Assembly (NCBI RefSeq): GCF_947507565.1
Contig: NC_089176.1
Span: 2,542,001 to 2,606,000, forward strand
DNA from: Oscarella lobularis
Taxonomy: Eukaryota > Porifera > Homoscleromorpha > Homosclerophorida > Oscarellidae
Direction of reading: 5' to 3'
Length of the DNA stretch: 64,000 nt
Made by a program: the position numbers and the translations under genes. Of this stretch, positions 43,723 through 56,000 are shown piece by piece. The notes below the pieces were generated by a model. It ran no database searches and had not been told where the DNA came from. It saw only the letters and a program-made list of their open reading frames with translations. Positions within the stretch are counted from its first letter, which is position 1. Each line of letters starts with the position of its first letter.

Positions 43723-45305
43723 GAAGGAGGTTCGCCGCTCAAGAAACTGAACGACTAACTGTGCTTTAGCTAGCTAGCTTGCTTGTTTGCTTGCTAATAG
43801 AACAGTTACAATTAGAAATTGAATTAGTCCTTGTGATGATGCTCTTTTTGACTATCACGATGCTGTGACAGTCCACGGAATTTACATGAGGAGTAAGCTA
43901 TTGCATCTTGTGGTTATCTTATCAATATACCTGGTTCAAAATGAAAGAGAAGTCCTCCTCCGTCTATTTTCGGCTACAGTAGGGAACTCCTAACTCACAG
44001 AATATAGGTACAGTACTGCGAGTTGATATCTTCGTGCCTTTGATTTCAGTCCGTTGACGAACTGAGACACTGGTCACAGGATATGGACCAGGACTGAGTT
44101 TTGTCTTATCAGGTCTCACAACCGGTTCCAACTGGACACGCTACCCGGAAGTAAGAAAGAAAGCGCCTTCAGGGAATCTTCTCGACGTGATTCTTCGCTT
44201 CGGAAAACGCTTGATGCAGAGAGGAACGAGAAAGGACCGATCGACTCGAATGTGAGGCTCGCGGTGCGCCTCGTGATTCGCATTCCTTCGATGCAGCAGG
44301 ACAAACCGTTCTTTCATGTCGCCAACGCAATTAAAAGCATCGAAACAGTTCCTCTTTCCTTTTTTCGGTACGCGGTAAGCTCGGGTTGAAGATTGAGGCG
44401 ACGCGGACGGCCAATGTCGGCCATGTTGACTTTGTATCCGGGGATAGCATTCTTTCGACCACGAGTTTGCTATATCTTCCATACACAGATACAGTACTGC
44501 AGACAAGCGAGCGAGCTCGACATGCATTAGATGCCATAAATCGTAGTGTTCAAATCCTTTCTACCACTCCCTTTGCACGTGCCTAAAATGCGAATGGGCG
44601 GGTCTCCGCACTTTCGATTCGTATATGGCGAGACAGGCGTAAAATATTTGATTGAATGTTCTGTAACAAGGAATGTTCAAGGAATTATTAACCCCAGCAG
44701 CTTCCAAATTTTGGCGTGTTTTGCCAACTACACACGGCACTACTACTGTACGCTTTCATCGAACAACAAATTGCTTTCCCTCCAACCTTCTAATTCGTGA
44801 CACGTGTTTGAATTCATACCGATTTGAACTTTGAACTCCAAGCCCAACCCACCTTGTTTTCCTAAGGAACCCATTAGCACAGCCAAAGGAAACTCGACTG
44901 CCCGACTCGTCCTTTCTACTTTTTGTACCGCAGCTAAGTGGTCTGTTGTCTAGCGTATGGGTTGCCCAATCGAAATGCGGACAACTGACGTCAATTCCCA
45001 AGAAAGGCATGTGTGGGACGCCCACCACGTGCAACTACTACTCTCGTTTGCCATACGGAAAGCTGGAAAAGAATGCCTGAATTGACTTGTTTTGCTGAAT
45101 TATCTTGTCTATGCTCTCCTCCTAGAAGATTTCGCTGCTCGCAGACGCAAATCACATAGCTCAATTACAATATCAAAAGAAAACCGCGTGCCGGCATCGC
45201 CCAGCGCGAGCACGGGGGAGGGCTTGCACCTATCATATTTGAAGGTCGCACGAGCTGAAACACAGCCATACACACCCCAGCCGCCCAACCAGTCGTATCC
45301 TCGCA
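43723..45305. other. Right edge of the D8C array
   Basis: No intact gene. It contains the common 3' repeat (near 44390-44470), then the second copy of the boundary repeat (44630-45002), then the promoter of the first collagen-D8C gene. ACCTATCATATTTGAAGG near 45228 is similar in position to ACCTATATCATATAGGGC before the second gene. Confidence 0.5.
44630..45002. repeat. Boundary repeat, copy 2
   Basis: Counterpart of 26240-26555. The 44757-45002 part is direct (CTAATTCGTGACACGTGTTT, TACTTTTTGTACCGCAGCTA) and 44630-44720 is inverted (GATTGAATGTTCTGTAACA). Confidence 0.65.
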
Positions 45306-46812
45306 ATGCTCCTCAATCTCGTCGTCATCGTCGTCGTTGCTGGCGTCGGATACGCTGCCCAGACACCGCCAGACGTTCAACCGTCAATCTACGCCGATGA
45401 TAGCGGAAAAGTGCACCTTGCCGCACCCAACGGAATTTGCTTCGACACGGCCGCGGGATCGAACAAGAGCGGCGGCGCGTCGATGATACAAGGTCTCAAG
45501 GGCGAAAAAGGCGAAACAGGACTAAAAGGAGAGCGAGGAGGCGATGGAAGCAAAGGCGACGCGGGAGCTCCCGGTACAGAAAAATCAGAAAAATGCTTCT
45601 GCGTAAAAAGAAATCGAGTATTGTGGTATAGGACGCGATGGTCGTGACGGCCAAAACGGCCGCGACGGGCTTCCCGGTGCAAATAGCTCGTGCGTGTGCT
45701 CTTGTCCCAGTTTATCCGGTGGCGGATCCTCGTCGCAGAGCAAAGTGTACGAATACGAACTATACAAGGCGCCGGGGCCGAACTGGTCCAACATCAACTT
45801 ACGATCGGTTTCCGCTTACAAGGGCGGACGAATTAGCATCGTGACGTTCGGCCTGGACAAGTATTACCACGAGCTCCTGTCGTCTCAATTCGTCTGCGTT
45901 TACGAGAACAAGAACGGCGATAAGTTCTTTTCGCCGTACGCGTGGCTCGGCTACCCTAAACCCCAATCGCGTTACCTCAGTATTCAATGCGACGTGCCGA
46001 CCGTGAGTGCCGTGGCGTTGAACGATCGGGCATTCACAGTGTCCGTCTACTTTCGCAACGACTCCCAATCGGTTCTGTTCTACAGTGGCAAGCTGGGCGA
46101 CGATCAGCTCGTTTTTGAAGAGAACTGGAAGTCGTACGAATTTTTCACGGTCAATTCGACGGTCGTGATTTCAGCCTACGGTCTCAATCCGGCATTCGAC
46201 GTCAAGGCGACGTTCACGTGGTCGAACGGCACGACGCTGGCCGTTACTACGCAACCGACGGCATCAAATCAGATCGTCGTCAATTTGCAAAAGTATACGA
46301 CTACGTTCCGAGGACAGCACACCGTTACAATGAGTCTGACGACTTCGAGCGGAACGATAGCGTTCGCTGGCTCGACTGGGGGTGACTCTATCGTCTTGAT
46401 AGGCGACGCGCTTAAGCCCCATTCGGCGTGTAGTCAATATAATCTTCTCGATCAGCAATGGAGAAAAACGTCCAATATAGTCTCTAGCACCTATTGTGAT
46501 GGACCGAGCGGCAGTTCAAGATCGGGCTTCAAAGTTGGATGGAATCGTTTTGATGCGGCAATTGGCGGTTCTATGCCTCATGCGTGCGTCGAAAGACAGT
46601 ACGTTTGTGGCGCCTTTCGCGGAGGTTGGTTTGATGGAGCCGTGCCGACAGTGGTGGGGGTCGAGATTGATGCCAAAGTGTGTTTCTACAGCCGATACGG
46701 TGGATGCTGTGCTACTCAAGTCGACGTGAAAATCGTCAACTGTGGAGCTTTCAACATCTACTATTTGCCGCAGGTTCCCTTTTGTAATTTGGCATATTGT
46801 AGCAAGGTCTAA
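45306..46812 (+). CDS. Collagen-D8C secreted protein (first copy)
   Basis: Two exons, 45306-45573 and 45632-46812, 482 aa. The 58-base intron splits a collagen run: exon 1 ends in GETGLKGERGGDGSKGDAGAP and exon 2 continues GRDGRDGQNGRDGLPG, so G-X-Y periodicity supports the join. Signal peptide MLLNLVVIVVVAGVGYA. After the helix come SSCVCSCP and a Gly/Ser linker, then the same beta-rich region as the array genes (SIVTFGLDKYYHELLSSQFV) and a D8C domain (LDQQWRKTSN, GWNRFDAAIGGSMPHAC, YGGCCATQVDVKIVNCGAF, CNLAYCSKV). The layout parallels collectins and ficolins: a trimerising collagen stalk with a C-terminal globular domain. Function as a multimeric recognition protein is inferred. Confidence 0.87.
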
Positions 46813-47223
46813 AAGGCAATTGAATGGCAAAGGATTTAGAGAAGGCCTGTTGCATGGCCTGCTGTTAGCACGAGAGTCATTGATTGGCAAAATTTCACGT
46901 TTGCAAGAAATAAATGAGTGAATGTTGCTGGCTTTATTATACTAGCGAGTGAAGATCCCAGCAACGTTTTCTCAAAAAGTGTATAGAATGGTGAGTCTCT
47001 TTGTTTCTAATCAGAAGCGCGAATTTAGACGCTGCTCTTCGGTATATAGGCCGGAAGAGTGGTGAAAGAGTGGGATACCGACCAAGCTAATGGGCGCTCG
47101 TGATTGGCTCGCGATCACGCGCCATTATGAAAAGCGCGTGCCGGGGGAGGACTAGCTTGCACCTATATCATATAGGGCCGAAACACACACCCCCTGCAGG
47201 TCAACCCCTCGTCTCCTTGCAAT
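46813..47223. other. Promoter interval, second collagen-D8C gene
   Basis: It includes AATAAATGAG near 46910 (poly(A) candidate for the first gene) and a TATA-like ACCTATATCATATAGG near 47161-47176 for the second. No other gene. Confidence 0.4.
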
Positions 47224-48712
47224 ATGCTCCTCCATCTCGTCGTCGTCGTTGTTGCTGGCGTCGGATACGCTGCCCAGACACCGCCAGACGTTCAACCGGC
47301 AATCTACGCCGATAATAGCGGAAAAGTGCACCTCGCCGCACCGAACGGAATCTGCTTCGACACGGGATCGAACAAGAGTGGCGGCGCGTCGATGATACAG
47401 GGTCTCAAGGGCGACAAAGGCGAAACAGGCAAGCAAGGACTAAAAGGAGACAGAGGAGGCGATGGAAGCAAAGGCGACGCAGGTACAGAAAAATCAGAAA
47501 ACGCTTCTGTGTAAAAATTGTGTATTGCGCGGTATAGGACGCGATGGTCGTGACGGCCAAAACGGCCGCGATGGGCTTCCCGGTTCAAAGAGCACGTGCG
47601 TATGCTCCTGTCCCTCCTCCGGTGGCGGCGGATCTTCGTCGCAGGCGTACGAATACGCACTTTACAAGGCGCCGGGGCCAAACTGGTCAAACATCAACTT
47701 ACGATCGGTTCCCGCTTACGAGAGCGGACGAATCAGCATCGTTGTGTTCGGTCTGGACAAGTATTACCACGAGCTCATGTCGCCTCAATTCGTCTGCGTT
47801 TACGAGAACAAGAACGGCGATAAGTTGTTTTCACCGTACGCGTGGCTCGGCTACGCGAAACCCCAATCAAAGCAGCTAACTATTCAATGCGACGTGCCGA
47901 CCGTGAGTGCCCTGCCGTTGAACGATCGGACATTCACAGTGGCCGTCTACTTTCGCAACGACTCCGAATCGGTTCTATTTTACAGCGGCAAGCTAGGCGA
48001 CGATCAGCTCGTTTTTGAAGAGAACTGGAAATCGTACGAATTTTTCACGCCCAATTCAACGGTTGTGATTTCAGCCTACGGTCTCAATCCGTTATTCGAG
48101 GTCACGGCGACGTTCACGTGGCCGAACAGCACGACGCTGGCCGTCAGCACGCTACCAACGGCATCAAATCAGATCGTCGTCAATTTGCAAAAGTATTCGA
48201 ATATGTTCCGAGGACAAAACACCGTTACAATGAGTCTGACGACTTCGAGCGGAACGATACCGTTCGCTGGTTCAACTGGGGGTGATTCTGTCGTCTTGAT
48301 AGGCGACGCGCTTAAGCCCCATTCGGCGTGTAGTCAATATAATCTTCTCGATCAGCAATGGAGAAAAGCGTCCAATACAGGCTTTGGCAGTTATTGTGAT
48401 GGATCGGGCGGCAGTTCAAAATCGGGCTTCAAAGTTGGATGGAATCGTTTTGATGATGCAATTGGCGGCTCTATGCCAACTGCGTGCATCAAAAATTCGC
48501 ACGCTTGCGGCAGCTCTGACGGAGGTTGGTTCAATGGAGTCGTGCCAACAGTGGTGGGGGTCGAGATTGATGCCGAAGTGTGTTTCTACAACCAATTCGG
48601 TGGATGCTGTGCTCATCACGTTAAAGCCAAAATCGTCAACTGCGGAGCTTTCCACGTCTACTATTTGCCGTTCGTCCCCGCTTGTGATTTGGCATATTGT
48701 AGTAAAGATTAG
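47224..48712 (+). CDS. Collagen-D8C secreted protein (second copy)
   Basis: Two exons, 47224-47482 and 47538-48712, 477 aa. Signal peptide MLLHLVVVVVAGVGYA. Collagen runs GDKGETGKQGLKGDRGGDG and, after the 55-base intron, GRDGRDGQNGRDGLPG. The triplet register holds across the join. The linker is CVCSCPSSGGGGSSSQ. The N-region (SIVVFGLDKYYHELMSPQFV) and D8C domain (LDQQWRKASN, FDDAIGGSMPTACI, FGGCCAHHVKAKIVNCG, CDLAYCSKD) follow. A tandem duplicate of the previous gene. Of the D8C genes in the window, only this pair has an intron and a collagen domain. Confidence 0.87.
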
Positions 48713-48901
48713 AGGCAATTTAATTTACTAGTGTGAGATTTGCTTGTATCGACTGAGGTTTTAGGCTTTTTTGTTTTGGTTGCTCGCTTGCGCCAAATAA
48801 TAAATGAATGTTGCTGAGGTGGCACAATTTATGATACGGGACAGTTTTGCATACCAGTTTTGCATAACAGTTTGCATACCAAGGGCGTCTAGAGGAAAAT
48901 C
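48713..48901. other. Short promoter interval before the ROCO gene
   Basis: 190 bases with AATAATAAATG near 48797 (poly(A) candidate). Repeats of CAGTTTTGCAT lie just before the ROCO start codon. Confidence 0.35.
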
Positions 48902-51900
48902 ATGAAATCTGCCTTGGTTATCGACGGTAATGATGCGACTGCGGTCGGCTGCGATTCCACGTTTCTCCCTCGCTTGCTCCCGTCGTTGAAAACAAAGATC
49001 TCTGGCGAGAGAGGTTACATTATCGAGTTGCTGAGCAGGGCTCTGTATAGCGTTGAGGTATTCGAGACGAAATCGACGACGACTCGGGACGGTCTGCTTG
49101 ATCATATTCGCAGCTTCCTGCGTCTGAGAGTCGAAGAAGGTACTGTAACAGTAATTAATTAGACACATCCTTGTCGTAAAGCAATTTTTCAGATATAATT
49201 ATTTGGTATTTCGGTGCTGGACAACTGTTAACGGGCGATTGGTGTTTACCAGATGGAAATACGATTTCTTTCAAAGACATATTTGACCTTTACAGGAGTT
49301 TCTCCCCAGGAGCTTACTTTGGTTTAGTAACGGATTGTGCATCATCTGGCCAATGGCTTCGAGACTGTGGCGCGACATTGGATGAGATGGGAATTGCCGC
49401 GTGTGGACACCACGCAAGAAACGAGGGTGTTATGATTGCAATGTATTGCTCGTGTTTAGCAGATGAAATTCCGCGAGAAAATTATTTTCCTGAACATTGT
49501 GTACAAAGCAACGGGCGACGCCTAATCATCTGTTGGAATTCAGATGGCAATCAAACATCTGTAATGTATCACTTTTGGAGAATACGATGTAGGAACAGGC
49601 AAAATCATGAATGTGACATCACAGGAAGGTGGATGCAGTCGTCATTGATCATTGATGATGATCTGTACTTGTATAAGACCAGCTATGATAGGTATGAACG
49701 ACAGCGGAAACTGAAGACATACGGTAAGAACTCTGATCGAAAACGTTTTTGATTATGGTCATTTTTTTGCAGCGCGCATTCTTAACCAAGATCCGGAAGC
49801 TGGTCAAATCTATCAAGAGGCCTTGCGCGAGGGATCGGCCATCATTCCAGTGCTGACTATCAATTTGATGGGCCCGGATGGCGTCGGCAAAACGTGTCTG
49901 AGGAGGCATTTGCTTGGACTACCATTTGAACATCAGCCAAGCACAAGAGGTATAGAAACTCAAGTTGCTATGACATCAGCTAAATGTTGGAAAGAAATGA
50001 GCAAAAAAGCTCGCGAAGACACTGTGAGTGTCACAATCGCTAACAACATATTTACTCTTCGTAAGAAGAAAGACACGTTAGACATGATTCGACCCGTTGA
50101 AGAAGAACAAGCGATTATTCATACAGATATTTCGCCCTGTATACGTGTTATGCATAAGACCGACGATGGTCAAATAACAATGCAAATAGAGAAAGTAGAC
50201 ACTGTTGGTGATCAATTGAAAGTCAGTGAAATCACTGACTTGACTCGTGATAAGGTTCAACGCATTAAAAGAACGGTGACGACACCTGGAAATTATGAAC
50301 GCTTTCCCGTGTCGCAGAAAACTGAAGAACTGGTTGTAAACTTTCGCGATCAAGCCGGTCAGGGGCGATTTCTCATGACTCACAGCAGCCTCACAGCGTC
50401 TCGGTCTCGCTTCAAGTCGACTATTAACATCCTCGTCTTCAACGTGTGCAAGCCTCTCGATGAAGAGACTGTGTCCGTCTTTCGATTGGATCCAGAGAGC
50501 CGAGGTGAAAGACAGGAAACCCACAGCGTCACGGTAACTACTTTGAAAAATTTCGAGCACTGGATAACGGCGGAAATGTTAGCGGAAGGAGGACACGATG
50601 AAGTTGCCGCTTCTTCAACGACTGATCATTTGGGCCGGGTTTTAGATGAACAGTTACGGTACCCTATATTTGTGTTTCTCGCCACCCACGGTAGAGACAA
50701 GAATGCTACGACGAAGCTCTTGAAGCGTCAAAATGAGCTTTTGACAAAATTAGTTCATCACTGCAACATTAGCTCGCACGTTCTAGTTTTGGGAAAACTT
50801 GAGCCTCAGGAGAACATTCTAAGGAGATTGCTCAGAACTTTACGTAAGGCGTTTTCGTCACAACCTGCTGAGAATGTCCTGGAAGAAAAACGAGTGTTTT
50901 GTCTTGTTGAGAACACTCTTTCGGGTCCTTCTAGTCAAGACCCCACCATCCAAGACATCCGCGAGCAAGGAAAACGGATGGCTGCTTCGTATTGGTCAAA
51001 ACAGCCAGCGCTTCCATTACCGTGGCTCAATCTGATGCAAATTCTGGCTGAATTTAGACAAAGGACTGGTCGGGCAATCGCTACTCTTCCTGAGGTCTAT
51101 CAACTAGCAACGGAAAACTGCCACATTCCCAAAAATGCTGTTTCGACAGCCCTAGCCTATCTCAATAGTTTCAATGCCGTTCTACATTTTTCAGACGCTC
51201 CGCAGCTTAGATACAAGGTTTTCACTGATCCCCAGTGGCTATTTGACGCAATGGCTATATTCATCACTCCTCCTAGTCCTCTAACATTCGCCAATCGGCA
51301 CCTCCACCAGGCCTGGCTCGGCGTGTACGAAACGGGCATCATGGTGTGGAGTCTCGCCGATCACTTGCTCAGAGAAAAGGCAAATATTACCCAGGAGGAA
51401 ATAGCCAGTATCTTGGAAGTACTTGAACTATTTGACGTCATCTGTTCAGATGAGTCATCTAATGTTAAACCTGGAATGAATTTTTTCATCCCTTGTCTTC
51501 TGACCGACTGCAAGCGACTAGACCCACTTACACCTGCTTCACCTTTCTGCTATTCCCCGCCATCTCTTTTGTACTACCCTGCCAATGTTGCTGTCGTTCC
51601 AGAACAGCTGTTTTTTCGTCTCGTCTCCCAATGCGTAAAGCGTTTCGGGAATGAACACAATCGACCGCTTTTGAAGCGAAATCGGTGTCTCTTCTATCTT
51701 CAAGATCTACTGAAATTGGAAATTCGCTATGTACAGGAAGGCTCGCTTATTGCTGTCACTTTATCGTGTGTGTCACGGGATGCTTCTTTTCAAAATACGG
51801 CCTTTATCAAGCACTGTCCTTTGATCCGTCAGTTCATAACAGATTCCCTTGATAAAGCTATAATGCGAGGAATGAAGGGACTGCATCTTGAGCTGCGCGT

Positions 51901-52423
51901 TTGTTATGCTGAAGGAGACCACGACGACGAGATCGTCTCAAAAGACAGCACAATGTGCCTGACAGGCTATCCCCCGAAGAATAGACAATGCTTGGTGACA
52001 GAATCAGGAACAGCCGTGGACGATTTGGAATTAGTTGGACTACAGTATTGGTTCGCTGACGTAACTGGTCACGAGTTCTTTCATGAGAGAGAGGGTAGAA
52101 TCAGTGTCGGACGAGAGGTACCCTGGCCTAATCTAGACGATGACAAAACATTTCAAAAAGTGGCGATTTGCGTTGCTAGTGGAGGAGGATGGAAATGGAG
52201 AACAGTAGGATACTCTCTTCACCAGAACGTACTAGATTCTAAGTTTGATAAATTGGCTGATGACAAAGAAAGGATGCTGACCGTGTTGCACGAGTGGAGG
52301 GCGGACGAAGGTCGAAATGCAACGGCATCAAAACTGAAGGAGGCGTGCCATGAAGCCGACATTTCAGGTGCTGTAGAACAATCGCTGAGAAGAAAAGGAC
52401 TCATCATAGACACTGTTCCATAA
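48902..52423 (+). CDS. Caspase-like / ROC-COR GTPase / Death-type C-terminus protein
   Basis: Three exons, 48902-49139, 49193-49723 and 49773-52423, 1139 aa, phases consistent. The N-terminal ~250 aa look like a caspase-hemoglobinase fold: SALVIDGND strand, DHIRSFLRLR, DIIIWYFGAGQL, then FGLVTDCASSGQWLRDC. The expected His-Gly is replaced (GAGQ) and the Cys is shifted in TDCASSG, so activity is doubtful. Next is a ROC GTPase: P-loop GPDGVGKT, DxxGQ switch (FRDQAGQGRF), ATHGRDKN. A COR domain follows (LPLPWLNLMQIL, VFTDPQWLFDAMAIF). The last ~90 aa resemble a Death domain (LTVLHEWRADEGRNATASKL, SGAVEQSLRRKG). ROCO proteins are GTP-regulated signalling hubs (LRRK2, DAPK1, MFHAS1). No kinase or leucine-rich repeats are seen. 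Probably a cytosolic cell-death or immune signalling scaffold. Confidence 0.8.
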
Positions 52424-53009
52424 TTGGAACTTTTTTTTACCCTGTAGTATGTATCACGAACTCCAGCAGCGATCTCTGCTTGCTCACAAGCCCCTTCGAT
52501 AAGAAAACACATTTTTTATAGCCACGCGCCTGCGATTGCAACAGGGTACAGTGTCGGAAGGAGTACAGTAGACTCCGTACTGATTACGAATGATGAGCTC
52601 ACGCTGGGTGTGGGATCTGTCGCGAAAGAAAGCTTCCTCTCGCTTACTACAGTAGGCGGGCGTGAAGACTCGTTCCGACCTGGTCGTTCCAACGCGATGT
52701 GAACGTGTGTCTTGCTGAGTGCGTAACAATCGTCCGTTGCTTCTGCTGCCACTGGCTGCAATCCTTGTCGCCAGGCCCTGCCTTGTCGCGAACAAAGTGC
52801 ACATCCCGGATGAGCCTTTGTAGTGACGGCAGAGATATACTCTTTTATATCTCTGGTGACGACGTCGGCGAATTAGCTAATTGACAAAAGGCACCAATAT
52901 ACGGGTCTTCGACGCAGAAACTGACAGTACTGTGTAGTGATCCCTGACATTACAAAAATAAATGTCAGCAATAAAGTTCACACCAATTTACTCAGGAGAA
53001 ATGAAAGAA
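52424..53009. other. Convergent interval, ROCO gene / MTHFD1
   Basis: About 590 bases. Open frames up to ~106 codons exist on the minus strand but match nothing I recognise and lack a convincing start context or signal peptide. An AATAAA sequence is at 52957-52962 on the plus strand, 3' of the ROCO gene. No RNA gene seen. Confidence 0.35.
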
Positions 53010-56000
53010 TCAAAACAAACCGCTGATCTCTTCTGTTTCTGGATCGATGTCGATATCAAAGAAACAGGGTCGAGTTGGAAGACCGGGCATTGTGCTCATC
53101 TGAGACAAAAAATAGAGGTTCATACTACCATTGCGACTCCTCTTACCGTTCCAAGGAGTGGATAGAGAAAACCAGCACCAACACTTGATCTCACATCTCG
53201 AATTGGAACAATAAAACCTTAGAACATCAACGTCAGATAAAACATAAGATACCTTCCTATCTGATCGTTTCACCATACCTGATGGTCGGCCTTTCAGCTC
53301 AGGATCATGAGACAAGGAAAGATGCGTTTTAGCCATGCACACGGGCAAGTTGCTGAATCCCTTCAGACCTCTTATTTTTCATTTGTCGACTACATAAATT
53401 ACATACTTTACCTGTTTTGTGTACAAGTCAATCTTTTTCCTCGCTTCAGGTAATATCTCTATGCTGTCAGCGCCGTACACTTTCTTGGCAATGACCTCTA
53501 TCTTTTCCTCAATGGAAAGCTAGAATAGAAGTCCTTAATTAATACAAAAGAAAAGAAAAACAGCGTATACAACCTCGAGATCATACAAAAACTTGAAATC
53601 AGTGGGCTGACTGCAGGCGTTCTCCACAGCCTTTGCAAGATTAGCTGCCCCTTCACCTGCAAAACGCAGTGAGTGAAGACTCTCAATAATTGACTATTTC
53701 TTTACCTCCTTCTGCCCAATGATTACAAACAACAGCGTCGAAGGCCCCCGCTTCTTTAGCCTTCGTCTGCACCGTTTCCAGTTCGGAGTCCGTGTCCGTT
53801 CTGCAAACACAACAAGATAAATATAGTATTATTTGATTGATTTAAAGCAAGTGACTGACGTGAATCGATTTATTGCCACGACAACAGGCAATCCAAACAA
53901 CTGAGCGTTTTCAATGTGTTTGGCCAGATTGGAGCACCCAGCTGCAACCAATTCTACGTTCTACACTCACAAGATAAACGCACAATGTAAATACGGCAGT
54001 CATATACGTATAGTTACCTCGCTAGTGTATTCAGCTTGCAGAGGTTGACCAGCTGTCACCTTTGGATTCAATCAATCAAAAAAATACAAATAAATAAGCG
54101 ACGCAATTAATTACCTTGGGTCCTCCGCCGTGCATCTTCAAAGCTCTCACCGTTGCAACCAAAACAACGCAGTTTGGAACGAGTCCTGATGAAACCAATA
54201 CAGACTCAATAGCAGAAATCAATACAATTTTTATTTTACCACTCGAGCGACATTTGATGTTGAAGAACTTCTCCATTCCAATGTCCGCACCAAACCCTGC
54301 TTCAGTCACTAAAAAATACAAACAATAGTACAGTAGTAGCAATAGCAACTACATTCGGCGTACTTACCAACAAAGCCGTCTTCACCAACCAATTTCAGTC
54401 CAATCTTGTCAGCGAGTATCGACGAATTCCCATGTGCTATATTAGCAAAAGGGCCAGCATGAACAAAAACGGGAGTACCCTTGCAAGAACAAAGTTGATT
54501 TATAATTAAATATACTCTGCCCACTCGACCCCTCACCTCTAAAGTTTGCATGAGATTGGGACGAATGGCATCCTTCATGAGAACGGCGAGAGCTCCGGTC
54601 ACGCCCAAGTCGTCAGCTGTGACGGGAACGCCTGCTTTGCTGCTCGCAACAACCATCTTCCCGAGTCTAAATTAAATTTAATATATATCTCCCCTCCTCT
54701 TCGCAAAACCATAATACCTTTCCCTCATGTCGGCCAGACTTGTGGTCAATGCAAGGACGGCCATGATTTCACTTGCGACAGCTATGTCAAATTGAGTTTC
54801 TCGCGTGAGATTTTTCTCCGTTGCCGATTGACCAATCGTGATTTTTCGAAGGTAGCGATCATTTGTGTCGAGTACTTGACGTTAAAATGAATATTTTTTG
54901 CAAAGATTGCGTGACTCTATTTCACCTCTTTGCCACGTGATTGTAGAAGAGTCAATATCGAGTCGAGCAAACGCTTTGATTTCGGCGGAAGTCAAAGAGG
55001 ATGGATCCGTCTTGTCAATTCCGAGTTTCTATAGAGAGCACACACACTATGAATTTTCTTTTCTCTGCAGAATGACAGTGCAATCGTACCTCAAGTCTCC
55101 TCAGTTGAATTGCTGAGAATTGTCTTTTTTTCCCTTTCTGGGTCGGAACGAGGCGATTGAAAAGAGCCTAATTGAAAAGAAGAACGCATTCGTTAGAATG
55201 TACGTTCCGTCTTCGAATTCTCACTTTATCCGTTTGCGTAGACTCGTGAAACATGCGAGCATCAATAGCAGCCGCTTCAGAGAAACAAACAAAAAAACAT
55301 AAGTGTACGACATGCAGACATGCAATACCGTACCTAAAAGATTATTCGCGGCTGTGATTGCGTGAATATCTCCCGTCAAGTGAAGATTGAACTAAAACCA
55401 GAACCTCGCTACTACGAAACACTTTCACTTTCCACACAACAAATGCCAACTAACTTCTTCCATGGGTATGACTTGCGAGTATCCGCCGCCGGCCGCGCCG
55501 CCTTTGATGCCAAACGTGGGCCCCTGCGACGGCTGTCGAACGCAGGCAAAAACGTTCTTACGCAGACGAGCTCCCAGCGCCTGGCACAGCCCAATGGTTG
55601 TCGTGCTCTTTCCTTCTCCCAAAGGAGTTGGGGTTATTCTATTAGTAGAACGCCTCTGTAGATACGCATTGCGAGAATCGTATTCGTTATTTACCCCGTG
55701 ATGACGACGTATTTGCCATCTGGTGCGTCCTTGAGACGATTCAGTACGGAAAGAGACACTTTGGCTTTCTTTGAGCCATAGAAATCGATCTATTCACGTG
55801 CATGCAAAAATGAGCATCTAAATTTTTTTATTAGATAGACATTTACTTCCGAAGGCAAGAGTCTGAGCTCTCTAGCCAGTTCGTCTATTGGCTTTGGAGT
55901 CTGACTCCGAGCTATTACGATATCACTAAATAAAATTAAGATTACTATTGATTTCTTGAAGAGTTCTTACTACGTTACCTCGGAACGGGAGCTTGGATGC

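Noticed and set aside
52484-52804. Minus-strand frames of 81-106 codons between the ROCO gene and MTHFD1
   Set aside because: No signal peptide, motif or splice structure that I can support; left as unannotated intergenic sequence.
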